A DNA stretch of 64,000 nucleotides from Campylobacter concisus (GTDB lineage: Bacteria; Campylobacterota; Campylobacteria; Campylobacterales; Campylobacteraceae): assembly GCF_002913045.1 (NCBI RefSeq), contig NZ_PPAF01000008.1, positions 1-64,000 of the forward strand, in the 5' to 3' direction. Below the pieces are notes generated by a model. That model did not search any database, was not told the origin of the DNA, and saw only the letters and a list, made by a program, of their open reading frames with translations. Made by a program: the position numbers and the translations under genes. This document shows, in pieces, positions 35,841 through 44,797 of the stretch (the first letter of the stretch is position 1; every line of letters begins with the position of its first letter).

Positions 35841-37665
35841 TGAGTTTATAAATGCCTACAAAGCGAGATACTTTAAGGTCTTTACAAATGATTTTAAGGG
35901 CGAGCTAGCTAGGCTCGTAAATGATCTAAACGATCCTAGTTTGCATATAAGCGAGCAGATAAAAGAGAGCTTAAATTTACTAATAGATACTCTAAATGAG
36001 CCACCACTAATAGCTGTTATCGGTCAATTTTCAAGTGGAAAATCAACATTTTTAAACGCACTTCTTGGTCAAGATATCTTGCCATCAGGACTAACTCCAG
36101 TCACCGCAAAGGCTGTGAGGCTAAAATTTGCAAAGATGCCACTTCTAAGCGTGAAATTTATAAACGGTAGCGAAAGCTTGCTAGCAAGTAGCGATCTAGC
36201 CGAGCTAAATAAGCTAGGCGATCAAGTTTCTGGTATGACGCTTTATGCACCAAGTGAAATTTTAAAAGAGATAAATTTCATCGACACTCCTGGCCTAAAC
36301 TCGCTAAGAGATGCTGACACAAAAGAGACAAAAAATACACTAAAAAAGGTTAGCGGCGCAATATGGCTAAGCCTTGCAAACAACGCCGCAAAGGCAAGCG
36401 AGCTTGAAAGTATCAAAGAAATTTTAAAAGCCAATGATCTAAAAGCGATCTGCCTAATCAATCAAAAAGACAAGCTAAATGAGGACGAGCTTGAAAATTT
36501 GCTAAAACACACTAGGCAAACTTATGGCGAGCTTTTTGAGGACATCATCGCTATCTCATCAAAGCAAGCTCTTCTTGGCATTACAAATAATGATATTAGC
36601 CTACTTGAAGCTTCAAATTTTAACGAAGCTCTAAAGGCCATTAAAGAGTGCTTTTTAGACAAGAGCTTTAAAGAAAATTTCATAAAAGCAAGGGCAAAAA
36701 AGATCGTAAAACTCCTAACTAACGAGCAAGAAAAACATCTAGAAATTTATGACAATGCACAGTTGATTTTAGATGAATTTAGTGGCTCATTAGATGAGAG
36801 GCTAGAGGCGATAAAAGAGGAGTTTAAACCAAAGATCGCTTTAAGATATAGTCAAATGAGTGAAGTTATAAAACTTGCTGCCGATGAGGTATTTAAGCTA
36901 CTTAAACCATTTTCAAAGACAAAATTTAACGCTTCAAAGACGCTTTTAAACAAAGAAATTTATAAGCGTGAAAATTTTGAGGTAATAAGTCTTGATAGCG
37001 ACGAAGTCTTTTCAAAACTTATCTACGAAGATGTAGTTTTTAATAAATTTTTTAAACGCTACAAAAAAGATTTAAAAGAGCTAGAAAATGCAATAACCTC
37101 AGTATTTAATGAGCTTTATAAAAATTTAGAGGATAAATTTTTAATATATAAATCCCGCTATGAAAATTACGCTAGCTTTGATGATCAAGTCTTGGCTTAC
37201 GAAACAAAATCCATAAATACCTATGCCGGACGGACATATGAAAATTTTTTAAGAGAGTATGAAACTGCCAAATTTAAGGCTATACAAAAGGTCTCTTTAT
37301 TCTTTGAAAAGCTTGATATAAAGCTAGCCTCAAACTATGAAAATGCACTCAAACTCGCGGTTTATTTTATAAAACAAAAGATAGAAAAGACGCTAGAATC
37401 GCATCTGCAGATGAATACGCCACTTTATATTCCAAGCGCAAAAGACGTCTATGAGCGTATGCTTGATGCGTTTAGTCTTTATGAGTTTGAAGCTTTAATG
37501 TGCTCAAATAGCTCGTTTTTAAATAAAATTTTGCTTGATATAAAGAGTGATTTTAATGAAATTTATACTTTAAAAATAGCAATGCTTGATGGCTTAAAAG
37601 CAAGAGTTAAAGAGCAAATTTCAAAGATCGAAGAGCTTTGTGAAAATTCATTGCTATTAAGATAA
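35833..37665 (+). CDS. dynamin-like GTPase, DLP2 type
   Basis: The 610-residue partner of the preceding gene. The GTPase domain starts near residue 55: P-loop GQFSSGKSTFLNALL, DTPGLNSL switch II and INQKDKL base-recognition. The helical stalk occupies residues 290-610. It corresponds to C. jejuni Cj0412. It is shorter at the N-terminus than DLP1, consistent with the division of labour in the C. jejuni pair, where the DLP1 assembly helix inserts into DLP2. A terminator follows within 21 nt. Confidence 0.88.
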   Translation: MFNEFINAYKARYFKVFTNDFKGELARLVNDLNDPSLHISEQIKESLNLLIDTLNEPPLIAVIGQFSSGKSTFLNALLGQDILPSGLTPVTAKAVRLKFAKMPLLSVKFINGSESLLASSDLAELNKLGDQVSGMTLYAPSEILKEINFIDTPGLNSLRDADTKETKNTLKKVSGAIWLSLANNAAKASELESIKEILKANDLKAICLINQKDKLNEDELENLLKHTRQTYGELFEDIIAISSKQALLGITNNDISLLEASNFNEALKAIKECFLDKSFKENFIKARAKKIVKLLTNEQEKHLEIYDNAQLILDEFSGSLDERLEAIKEEFKPKIALRYSQMSEVIKLAADEVFKLLKPFSKTKFNASKTLLNKEIYKRENFEVISLDSDEVFSKLIYEDVVFNKFFKRYKKDLKELENAITSVFNELYKNLEDKFLIYKSRYENYASFDDQVLAYETKSINTYAGRTYENFLREYETAKFKAIQKVSLFFEKLDIKLASNYENALKLAVYFIKQKIEKTLESHLQMNTPLYIPSAKDVYERMLDAFSLYEFEALMCSNSSFLNKILLDIKSDFNEIYTLKIAMLDGLKARVKEQISKIEELCENSLLLR

Positions 37666-37685
37666 ATAAAATTTTTAAAGCTTAG

Positions 37686-37707
37686 AGCTATCCATTTAAG
37701 GATAGCT
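37686..37707 (+). terminator. terminator after the dynamin operon (probably bidirectional)
   Basis: AGCTATCC-ATTTAA-GGATAGCT is a perfect 8-bp stem followed by TTTTATTTTAT on the plus strand. It lies in the 48-nt gap between converging genes and may also stop the torA transcript. Confidence 0.85.
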
Positions 37708-37713
37708 TTTATT

Positions 37714-40167
37714 TTATGCGTGCATTATGCCGACCTTTGGTGCGTCAAATGCAGTTACACGCTTTGGCATGCCTTTAAATTTCTCGACATCCACAAGGCT
37801 TGTGTGAGCGGTGTTGCTCTGGCTCATCTTGCTTGATGGCACGTCTTTTGTGAGCACGTTTAAATTTCCGTGCAAGCAAAGGCTCTTTTCACCCGGTTTT
37901 TCAGGATCATACCACGCACCTTCGCTTACTATTACGACATTTTGTGGCACATCTTCGGTCACAAAGGCACCGCACAAAATTTCTCCCCTATCGTTAAATA
38001 CACGCACCACATCGCCCATCTTTATTCCTCTAGCCTCGGCTGTTTTTGGATTTATAAGCACTGGCTCGCGCTCTGCGATCTCGTTAAAGTTGCGAAGTAC
38101 GGAGTTGTTTAGCTGCGAGTGAAGCCTAAATTTAGAGTGCGCACCGCTAATTGCGATAGGATATTTTTTGTTTTTTGCACCCAGCCACTCAAATGGCTCA
38201 AGCCACGTCGCATGCGGTGGGCAGTCATCATAGCCAAAGCCAGCAACCATCTCAGAGTAAATTTCTATCTTGCCAGATGGCGTTTTTAACGGATTTGCTA
38301 CTGGATCGTCGCGGAATTTCTTGTAGTTTGTAAAGTAGCGTTTTTTCTCATCGATCTTGTCAAATCTAAAATATCCCTTCTCCCAAAATTCCTCAAAGCT
38401 AGGCATGCTCTCATACCCAAGCTCAGCAGCCTTTTTAACGGCATCTTCATATATTGTCTTGACCCACTCTAGCTCACTTTTACCCTCGCTAAATGCCTCT
38501 TCCCTGCCCCACTCTTTGGCGATCAGCCTTGCGATCTCGAAGTCACTCTTACTCTCGCCAAATGGCTTAACAAGTGGCTTCATTGCAAATAAATACTCGC
38601 TCGTTGAGTTTGCCATTTCGATGTCAGTTCGCTCGTATTCAAGCGCAGCTGGCAAGACTATATCGCTAAATTTAGCTGTACTTGTCCAAAACGGCTCGCA
38701 AGTGATGATAGCATTGACATTTCGCATAGCTTTTATCGCTCTATTTGCGTCAGGATGCCTTGTGAAAGTCGAGCCATTTGCGTTAAACATCACTCTAATC
38801 TTTGGCAATTTGTAGCTCTTGCCATTTCTTGTTATCTCCTTGCCTGGCTTAAGAAGTGCGTCTATTAGCCTTGAGTTTGGCATGTCATAGCCCTTTGTCT
38901 TTGGTACCAGCCCGCTATCAATAAATTTTTGAGGTACCTTTGTCTCAAACGCCGCTAGTTTAGGCGCTATGAAGCTCTCATCAGCATTTTTGTGCATGCC
39001 GTCATTTGTGACAAAACCACAACCCTCTTTGCCGATGTGTCCAAGCATCGCATTTAGCGTCACAAGCGCCCAGTATGCCATCTCACCGTGATCTTGCCTT
39101 TGTATGGCATAGCCACTAATTATCACTGAGTCGTTTTTGACTAGATCCTCGCTAAATTTAGCTAGATCTTTCTCGCTCACACCACAAATTTTGCTAGCCC
39201 AAGCTAAATTTTTATTGACCCCGTCTTTTGTGCCGAGCATATACTCTTTAAATTTATCAAAGCCAACTGTGTATTTTTCTATAAATTCTTTGCTGTAAAG
39301 CCCCTTTTCAAAAAGGTAGTTACACATACCTATCATCATCGCCGTATCGGTGCAAGGCACGACTTCAAGGTATTTTGAGTCAAAGTATTTTGCGCTATCG
39401 TTGTGATAAACGTCAACGCTATAAATTTTCATCTCGCCGCTCTCGCCTTTTTTTCTGATCTCATCATAGTATTTATATGAGTTGTGAAGTGGCACGCCAA
39501 TGGCGATCTTGTTTGAAACGACTGGGTTTGTGCCCCAAAATACGATCGTTTTGGCGTTTTTTAAGATAGCCTCCCACTTTGTTGGCGCTAGCGCAGGATC
39601 GACAAAGCCAGTGACGTGAGGCATGATGACAGTCGCTGCGCCGTATGAGTAGCCACCTAGCTCATTTACGTAGCCACCAAGCACGTTAAGTAGCCTTTTT
39701 GCGGTCTTTTGGCTGTGGCCAACTTTGCCAAGGCTACCCCACTGATAAACCTGTCCGTAGATCGCTTCAGCACCGTATTTATCAAAATTTTCTTTTAAAA
39801 TTTTTGCACTTAGCTTTATAGCCTCGTCCCAGCTCACACGCACAAATTCCTCTTTACCACGAAGCTCTGGCTTTGGGTTGTTTGGATTGGCTAAAAAGCT
39901 CTTTCTAACAAATGGATATTTTACTCTGCTCTCATTTTGGATGTAGTCAATGACTGCGTTATTTAGCTCGTTTGGATAAGCATCGCCCTCAAATGGCACG
40001 GTCTCAACCACGCGCCCTGCGATAGTTCTTACGTAAAATGCGCCAAATTTATTTGCGCTTAGTCCGCTTTGTTTGTCAAATAACGCTTGCTCTGCGCTTC
40101 CAAGCTCTTTTGCTTGAAGGCTAGCCGCGCCTAATGCGCTCAATCTTAAAAAGTCTCGTCTTTTCAT
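37714..40167 (-). CDS. TorA/BisC-type molybdopterin N-/S-oxide reductase
   Basis: The 817-residue periplasmic reductase has a Tat signal, KRRDFLRLSALGAASLQA. There is no N-terminal 4Fe-4S cysteine cluster, and the likely Mo ligand is the serine in YQWGSLGKVGHSQ, so it is of the TMAO/DMSO reductase class rather than the Psr class. Other hallmarks: FWGTNPVVSNKIA, RQDHGEMAYWAL, CEPFWTSTAKFSDIVLPAALEYERTD in part, and INPKTAEARGIKMGDVV. It is close to C. jejuni Cj0264c in type. Unlike that locus, no c-type cytochrome gene lies next to it. GGAGAG precedes the ATG. Confidence 0.9.
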   Translation of the reverse strand: MKRRDFLRLSALGAASLQAKELGSAEQALFDKQSGLSANKFGAFYVRTIAGRVVETVPFEGDAYPNELNNAVIDYIQNESRVKYPFVRKSFLANPNNPKPELRGKEEFVRVSWDEAIKLSAKILKENFDKYGAEAIYGQVYQWGSLGKVGHSQKTAKRLLNVLGGYVNELGGYSYGAATVIMPHVTGFVDPALAPTKWEAILKNAKTIVFWGTNPVVSNKIAIGVPLHNSYKYYDEIRKKGESGEMKIYSVDVYHNDSAKYFDSKYLEVVPCTDTAMMIGMCNYLFEKGLYSKEFIEKYTVGFDKFKEYMLGTKDGVNKNLAWASKICGVSEKDLAKFSEDLVKNDSVIISGYAIQRQDHGEMAYWALVTLNAMLGHIGKEGCGFVTNDGMHKNADESFIAPKLAAFETKVPQKFIDSGLVPKTKGYDMPNSRLIDALLKPGKEITRNGKSYKLPKIRVMFNANGSTFTRHPDANRAIKAMRNVNAIITCEPFWTSTAKFSDIVLPAALEYERTDIEMANSTSEYLFAMKPLVKPFGESKSDFEIARLIAKEWGREEAFSEGKSELEWVKTIYEDAVKKAAELGYESMPSFEEFWEKGYFRFDKIDEKKRYFTNYKKFRDDPVANPLKTPSGKIEIYSEMVAGFGYDDCPPHATWLEPFEWLGAKNKKYPIAISGAHSKFRLHSQLNNSVLRNFNEIAEREPVLINPKTAEARGIKMGDVVRVFNDRGEILCGAFVTEDVPQNVVIVSEGAWYDPEKPGEKSLCLHGNLNVLTKDVPSSKMSQSNTAHTSLVDVEKFKGMPKRVTAFDAPKVGIMHA

Positions 40168-40328
40168 TTTCTCTCCGATTTTGGTTAAATTTATTGTTTT
40201 TGGTTGGTTTTAGAAATTATAAATTTAGGGTTTTGTATCATTTCATCGTTTAAAGGCCTTGTAATGTAATACGCAAACTTGCGTCTAAATTGCGCTATTT
40301 TAGCCAAAAATTTTTAAAGGATGGGCAG

Positions 40329-40622
40329 ATGATTGGATTTTATGTAAATGTAAAGTTAAAAGCTGGGTGTGAGGCAAAATTTGAAGAAATTTTAAAAGAG
40401 ATTGTGCCAGCTTCAAGGAAAGATAAAGGCTGCATAAGCTACGAGTGCGGCATAGTTGTGGGCGGTAAAAACGAATACTGCTTTATGGAAATTTGGGAAG
40501 ATCTTGCAAGCCAAAAAGAGCATATGAAAAGCGCTCATATGGTGAAAAACGCAGCTGCACTGGAGGCTTGCAAAGAGAGCCAAGAGGTAAAAATAGTAAA
40601 TTTTGTGAGCGTAAAGGAATAA
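40329..40622 (+). CDS. ABM-domain (YgiN-like) putative monooxygenase
   Basis: The 97-residue ferredoxin-like fold protein belongs to the antibiotic biosynthesis monooxygenase superfamily: FYVNVKLKAGCEAKFEEIL, then CISYECG and FMEIWEDLASQKEHMKSAHM, as in YgiN-type quinol monooxygenases. ATG 40329 is preferred over an upstream in-frame TTG because AAGGA lies about 9 nt before it. Transcribed divergently from torA. The substrate is unknown. Confidence 0.85.
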   Translation: MIGFYVNVKLKAGCEAKFEEILKEIVPASRKDKGCISYECGIVVGGKNEYCFMEIWEDLASQKEHMKSAHMVKNAAALEACKESQEVKIVNFVSVKE

Positions 40623-40654
40623 TATTTGCTTTAAAAAGGGCAAAATCCACAAAA

Positions 40655-40876
40655 ATGAGCGAAGAAAAAATGCTTGAGATGATAAATGCGACTGCTGATA
40701 TTATATTTATGGCCGTACTTAGAGGGCGAGTGAGCTTTGAGGCTTGCAAAAAAGATAGGGAATTTATCGACTCTTTAAGAGAAGAGCTACTTGGCAAAAA
40801 TCCAAATAAATTTAAAATCGCCCAAAACTCATACCAAATGATCGCCATTTTTGAAAAATACCGCAATAAAAAATAA
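40655..40876 (+). CDS. small conserved-looking hypothetical protein
   Basis: This 73-residue, soluble, helical ORF begins MSEEKMLEMINATADII and ends FEKYRNKK. The ribosome site is poor: AAGGG lies about 19 nt upstream. An open frame extends back through the ABM gene in another phase, but without protein-like composition, so I start at ATG 40655. It is probably co-transcribed with the ABM gene (32-nt gap). I do not recognise a domain. Confidence 0.6.
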   Translation: MSEEKMLEMINATADIIFMAVLRGRVSFEACKKDREFIDSLREELLGKNPNKFKIAQNSYQMIAIFEKYRNKK

Positions 40877-40883
40877 TTCCACT

Positions 40884-40909
40884 TAAAATTTAAATCCATT
40901 TGCCGATAT
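40884..40909 (+). promoter_or_regulatory. sigma-28 (FliA)-type promoter
   Basis: TAAAATTT (40884-40891), a 10-nt spacer, then GCCGATAT (40902-40909). This is close to the enterobacterial FliA consensus TAAAGTTT-N11-GCCGATAA and to the CGATAT element of Campylobacter flaA. The predicted start of transcription is about 12 nt before the ATG. Confidence 0.6.
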
Positions 40910-40927
40910 AGTGTTAAAGGATTTGAC

Positions 40928-41815
40928 ATGATAAACGCACTAAATGGATTTAATCAAAGCTTTAGCTATCAAGACGCTTTTAGTAAGCGCCAAGCCACAA
41001 ACACGAATTTAAACAAAGTAGAAATTCCCGCTGAAACTGCGGACATCAAGCATCTACCGCTCTCTGGCTACTCATCAAATGATAAAATTTCTATCTGGGG
41101 CAAGATAAATGGCCTTGATAGCGGAGCGAGCAAAGATGAAATCTCTAGCCTTAAAAATTTCATTGATAGCACGAAGCTTTGGCGAGCAAGCTACATTCTA
41201 ACTAGCGAGAAAAACGGCTTTAGCGTAGATGAGTTCATCAAAAACCACAAAATGAGCATAAATAACAAAATAATCAATAATGCTTTTGGCGCTCTTTATC
41301 TAAGCCGTGAGGCTACAAATTTGCTAGACTCTGATCTAAGTATCGATGAGTTTAAAGATAAATGGCTGGAATTTACCGCCGAAAGGATACTTGGCGAGCA
41401 CGCAAATGTAAAAATTTCTTTTAAAGATGGGGCTTTACATTACGAGCAAAGCTCGGATAAAAAACGTATAGAATTCTTAGGTCAGCCTATGTTGCACCGT
41501 GTAAGCTACGCTGATAAAAATAGTAAAGATGAGTTTTTAAAATTTCTAAAAACAAGTTATCAAAAGGGTGAGAGCATCGCTGATGTGCTTCAAAATATCG
41601 CTATTACGCCAGTTAGAGAAAATGGCGATGAAGAGATGGAAGAAGAGAAATTTAAGCCTATGCAAGTTACCAAAAAGAGCGTGACCTATACGGATAAAGA
41701 TATAAAACGTGAGTTTTTTGAGGAATTTATTAGGCGCGAGGTCGAAAATGGAGCAAGCTTTGATGACCTGGTGCAAAAGCTAAATAAGCTAAAGCCAAAG
41801 GATATCCTCGCTTAG
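40928..41815 (+). CDS. unknown protein under a flagellar-type promoter
   Basis: The 295-residue protein has no signal peptide, membrane helix or catalytic motif I recognise. It is hydrophilic and helical, with an acidic EEMEEEKF stretch at about residue 236 and a charged C-terminus. The first 45 residues are low in charge and Asn/Ser/Thr-rich, as in substrates of flagellar or type III-like export. The sigma-28-like promoter directly ahead, with AAAGGA as ribosome site, suggests co-expression with flagellin-class genes. It could be a Fed-type secreted effector or a flagellar accessory; that is inference. Confidence 0.7.
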   Translation: MINALNGFNQSFSYQDAFSKRQATNTNLNKVEIPAETADIKHLPLSGYSSNDKISIWGKINGLDSGASKDEISSLKNFIDSTKLWRASYILTSEKNGFSVDEFIKNHKMSINNKIINNAFGALYLSREATNLLDSDLSIDEFKDKWLEFTAERILGEHANVKISFKDGALHYEQSSDKKRIEFLGQPMLHRVSYADKNSKDEFLKFLKTSYQKGESIADVLQNIAITPVRENGDEEMEEEKFKPMQVTKKSVTYTDKDIKREFFEEFIRREVENGASFDDLVQKLNKLKPKDILA

Positions 41816-41849
41816 CTTTGGCCTTATGTTTAAATTTCTAGGGGCTGGC

Positions 41850-41892
41850 TTAGCTCTTTAAATTCTACTTAGATTTGAATTTAAAGAGCTAA
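41850..41892 (+). terminator. long AT-rich hairpin after the sigma-28 gene
   Basis: A 16-bp perfect inverted repeat (TTAGCTCTTTAAATTC and its complement) has an 11-nt loop, with extra partial pairing outside (GGCT/AGCC). It begins 34 nt past the stop at 41815. There is no strong T run, so the terminator role is likely but not certain. Confidence 0.5.
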
Positions 41893-41946
41893 TTAGCCAA
41901 CTAATTTAAAAAGCTAGCTTATCTTAATAAATTTTTACTCGCGTTT

Positions 41947-41983
41947 AAATTTTAAGAGCCAGCCAGCTTGACTCTTAAAATTT
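41947..41983 (-). terminator. hairpin directly after the M16 protease gene
   Basis: AAATTTTAAGAG and CTCTTAAAATTT form a perfect 12-bp stem with a 13-nt loop, ending against the stop codon at 41984. On the minus strand the 3' arm itself ends in AAATTT. Confidence 0.55.
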
Positions 41984-44722
41984 CTACTTTGGATTATTTA
42001 TACTTATCACCATATTTTTCTCATCAAGATATAGTCTAGCTGCCTCTTTGATGTCTTCATTTGTGATGGCTTTTACCGCACTTATGTACTCATCAGCCGT
42101 ATAAAGTGGCGTGTTAAAAATTTTATTTGAGATGATGAGCTTTTGCCAAAACTCAGGCTTTTCGTAATCTTTTTTTATAGAAATTTCACTCTGTGCCTTA
42201 AAATCTTCCAAATGCTTTGGCAAAATCGCGCCACTACGCTTGATACTAGCTATTATCTGCTTTATCTCAGCGATGATCTTGTCCGTATTTGCAGGATCGC
42301 AAGTAAAGCTAATTAGCATATCTGAATGCTCAAAAGGATAGCGCGAGAGCTTGGCATTTAGGCTAAAACCGTATGTTTGACCCTTATCTTCTCTGATTTT
42401 TTCTCGAAGCGCTGTTTTTAAAATTTCACTTAATGCCCTTAGCCTAATCGCTCCTTCAAAGCTATATTTAGCATCAGAATTTATGATATTTATGCCAACA
42501 TCGCTTCTTTTTGAGGTCTGATACTCTCTTTTAAATGTATGCTGACCCTTGATACTTCGCACGCCATCGTCTTTAAAATTTTCAGCCTCGCCAAGCTTTG
42601 GCAAGGTGGCGATATACTTTTTAACAAGTGGCAAAAGCCTCTCTTCGTCGGTGTCGCCGATGATTACAAAAGTATATGAGGCTGCATTTGTAAATTTATC
42701 ATGCACGATCTTTGTAAGCTCTTCTAGATTTAAAGAGTCGATATCAGCCATCTCAAGTGGCGTGACACGTTTATTATTTTCATAAAAAAACTTGCTAAAT
42801 TCGGTACTAAATTTATATTCGGGCAAATTTTGCTCTTTGCTTAGCTCATCTTTTGCTCTTTGTTTTATCCTCTCAAGCACGTTTGCATCGGCTCTTGGAG
42901 TATTAAACTCTAAATTGATGACAGCTAGCAGCGAGCTAAGATCGCTTGTGCTTGATGAGCCATAAATGCCTTGCGTAAGCGCTTCTATACCCTTTTCATA
43001 GCTTACGATCTTTCCATTTAGTGCCTTTGAGAGCTCATAGTTATTAAATTTACCAACGCCACTTTCATTTGTGAGTGCCACTGCAAAGCTACCAAGCTTT
43101 GGATCAGTCAAATTTGATGTGCCTCCTTTGCTGACGGCTGCAAACAAAACGCTATCTTTTTTAGTAACTAATGGTTTAAAGATAACTTGCGAGCCATTTT
43201 GCATTTTGTAGGTATAAATTCCATTTTTTTCATCAAAGCTTCTTGAGCTTATCTCTTTTGGCTCTAAATTTTCATTGCCTAGGCTCTTATCGTTGTTGCT
43301 AGCAGATAGGCTTGTGTTATAAGCAGGCGCCTTGGCAAAAAGCTTTAAAAACTCATCTTTGCTAAGCCTAAAGCCATCTTTGCTAAAAATTCTTACACGT
43401 TCATCAGAAATGGCCAAAATTTGCCTAAATCTAGCATTCACGTCAGCTAGCGTAATCTCGTTTAATAGCTTTAAACTAAGCTCTTTGTCGTCTTCGTCGC
43501 TTAACACAAAGCCACCATTTTCTATCATATTTAAAATTTGTCCAGCGTAAGCGCTTGATTTTTTAGTCTTTGAGCGTTTAAATTTTGCATCTACGTTTGC
43601 CACAAACGCCTTTTTTACATCTTCGAAATCATCTTTATTAAAGCCAAACTCTTTAATGCCTTTTATAACGCCAAGCATATCTTTAAGGCTTGCGTTAAAA
43701 TCGCCTCCAAGTACATTTGTTTCAAAACTATAAATTTTCTGCTTTGCTTGAAGTGTTTGAGCTATAAAATCAGTACTTAAATTCGATGAATTATCTGCAT
43801 TTTTTTGCTCATAAAGCATATTTATTAGGCTTGCGATAAGTGCATCTTCTAGATTTCTCTTTGCGTCAGCTTCATTTAAAACTGGACTAAATTTATCAAA
43901 ATAGCTAAGTCTAACTAGCTCCATTCCAGTCTCATTTGAGTCGTAGTTAAAAATATTTAAACCATTTTTAAAGCTGATATTTTTTTCTGGATGAATGTAA
44001 GAATTTGTATTTTTTGCTTGGCTAAAGCTTTTTTCGATTAAGTTTTTTATCTCATTTTTATCAAAGTCGCCAACAGCGACAAAGCTCATAAATCTTGGCT
44101 GATAAAGCCTCTCGTAAAATTCTTGCATGTGCTTAGCATCTACGCTTTTGATGACGTTCATATCGCCTATTGGCACTCTTTTTAGATAGATACTGCCCTC
44201 AAAAATATCCTTTACTTGAGCCAAATAAAGCCTATATCCTGGCGTATTTCTCTGGCGCTCTTCTTCCATTATGACGCCACGCTCTTTATCAAGCTCCTTA
44301 GGATCGATTTTAACGCCATCTATCCAATTCGAAAAGACCTTAAATGTATCTTGTAAATTTTTCTCATTTACATTAATCGTTAAGATATAACTCGTCTGAT
44401 CGTAGCTCGTCTGTGCGTTTAGATCAGCTCCAAATTTTACACCAAGGCTCTCAAGCTGTTTAATGAGCTCATTTTTACTAAAGTCACGGCTGCCATTAAA
44501 CGCCATGTGCTCCAAAAAGTGAGCAAGACCTTGCTCGCCATCTTTTTCATCAGTTGAACCAGAATTTATAACAAGATAAAAAATAGCTGTTTTTTGTGGA
44601 AATTTATTCTCTTTGATATAGTATTTTAGCCCGTTTTTTAGCTCTCCATTTAACATATCTTTATCGTTTTGAAGCGCAAAAAGACCCATTGCTAGACAAA
44701 AAAGCAACAAAATTTTTCTCAT
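41984..44722 (-). CDS. periplasmic M16 family zinc protease (PqqL/PqqE-like)
   Basis: The 912-residue protein has a Sec signal peptide (residues 1-17) and then two tandem M16 halves. The inverted zinc motif HFLEH lies in GLAHFLEHMAFNGS (about residue 70), with the downstream Glu supplied by the EERQR region. The second half lacks the motif, as usual. It resembles E. coli PqqL and H. pylori HP1012. It probably degrades peptides in the periplasm. Stands alone between two terminators. Confidence 0.9.
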   Translation of the reverse strand: MRKILLLFCLAMGLFALQNDKDMLNGELKNGLKYYIKENKFPQKTAIFYLVINSGSTDEKDGEQGLAHFLEHMAFNGSRDFSKNELIKQLESLGVKFGADLNAQTSYDQTSYILTINVNEKNLQDTFKVFSNWIDGVKIDPKELDKERGVIMEEERQRNTPGYRLYLAQVKDIFEGSIYLKRVPIGDMNVIKSVDAKHMQEFYERLYQPRFMSFVAVGDFDKNEIKNLIEKSFSQAKNTNSYIHPEKNISFKNGLNIFNYDSNETGMELVRLSYFDKFSPVLNEADAKRNLEDALIASLINMLYEQKNADNSSNLSTDFIAQTLQAKQKIYSFETNVLGGDFNASLKDMLGVIKGIKEFGFNKDDFEDVKKAFVANVDAKFKRSKTKKSSAYAGQILNMIENGGFVLSDEDDKELSLKLLNEITLADVNARFRQILAISDERVRIFSKDGFRLSKDEFLKLFAKAPAYNTSLSASNNDKSLGNENLEPKEISSRSFDEKNGIYTYKMQNGSQVIFKPLVTKKDSVLFAAVSKGGTSNLTDPKLGSFAVALTNESGVGKFNNYELSKALNGKIVSYEKGIEALTQGIYGSSSTSDLSSLLAVINLEFNTPRADANVLERIKQRAKDELSKEQNLPEYKFSTEFSKFFYENNKRVTPLEMADIDSLNLEELTKIVHDKFTNAASYTFVIIGDTDEERLLPLVKKYIATLPKLGEAENFKDDGVRSIKGQHTFKREYQTSKRSDVGINIINSDAKYSFEGAIRLRALSEILKTALREKIREDKGQTYGFSLNAKLSRYPFEHSDMLISFTCDPANTDKIIAEIKQIIASIKRSGAILPKHLEDFKAQSEISIKKDYEKPEFWQKLIISNKIFNTPLYTADEYISAVKAITNEDIKEAARLYLDEKNMVISINNPK

Positions 44723-44771
44723 TATTTTCCTTTTTAAATTTTAATCGATAGACAAAGCAGAATTTGGCATA

Positions 44772-44791
44772 AGCCTGCAAAATTGCAGGCT
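44772..44791 (-). terminator. terminator of the soluble binding-protein gene
   Basis: AGCCTGCAA-AA-TTGCAGGCT is a perfect 9-bp stem (about 7 bp once a 4-6 nt loop is allowed) 6 nt past the stop at 44798. Confidence 0.65.
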
Positions 44792-44797
44792 AGAAGA

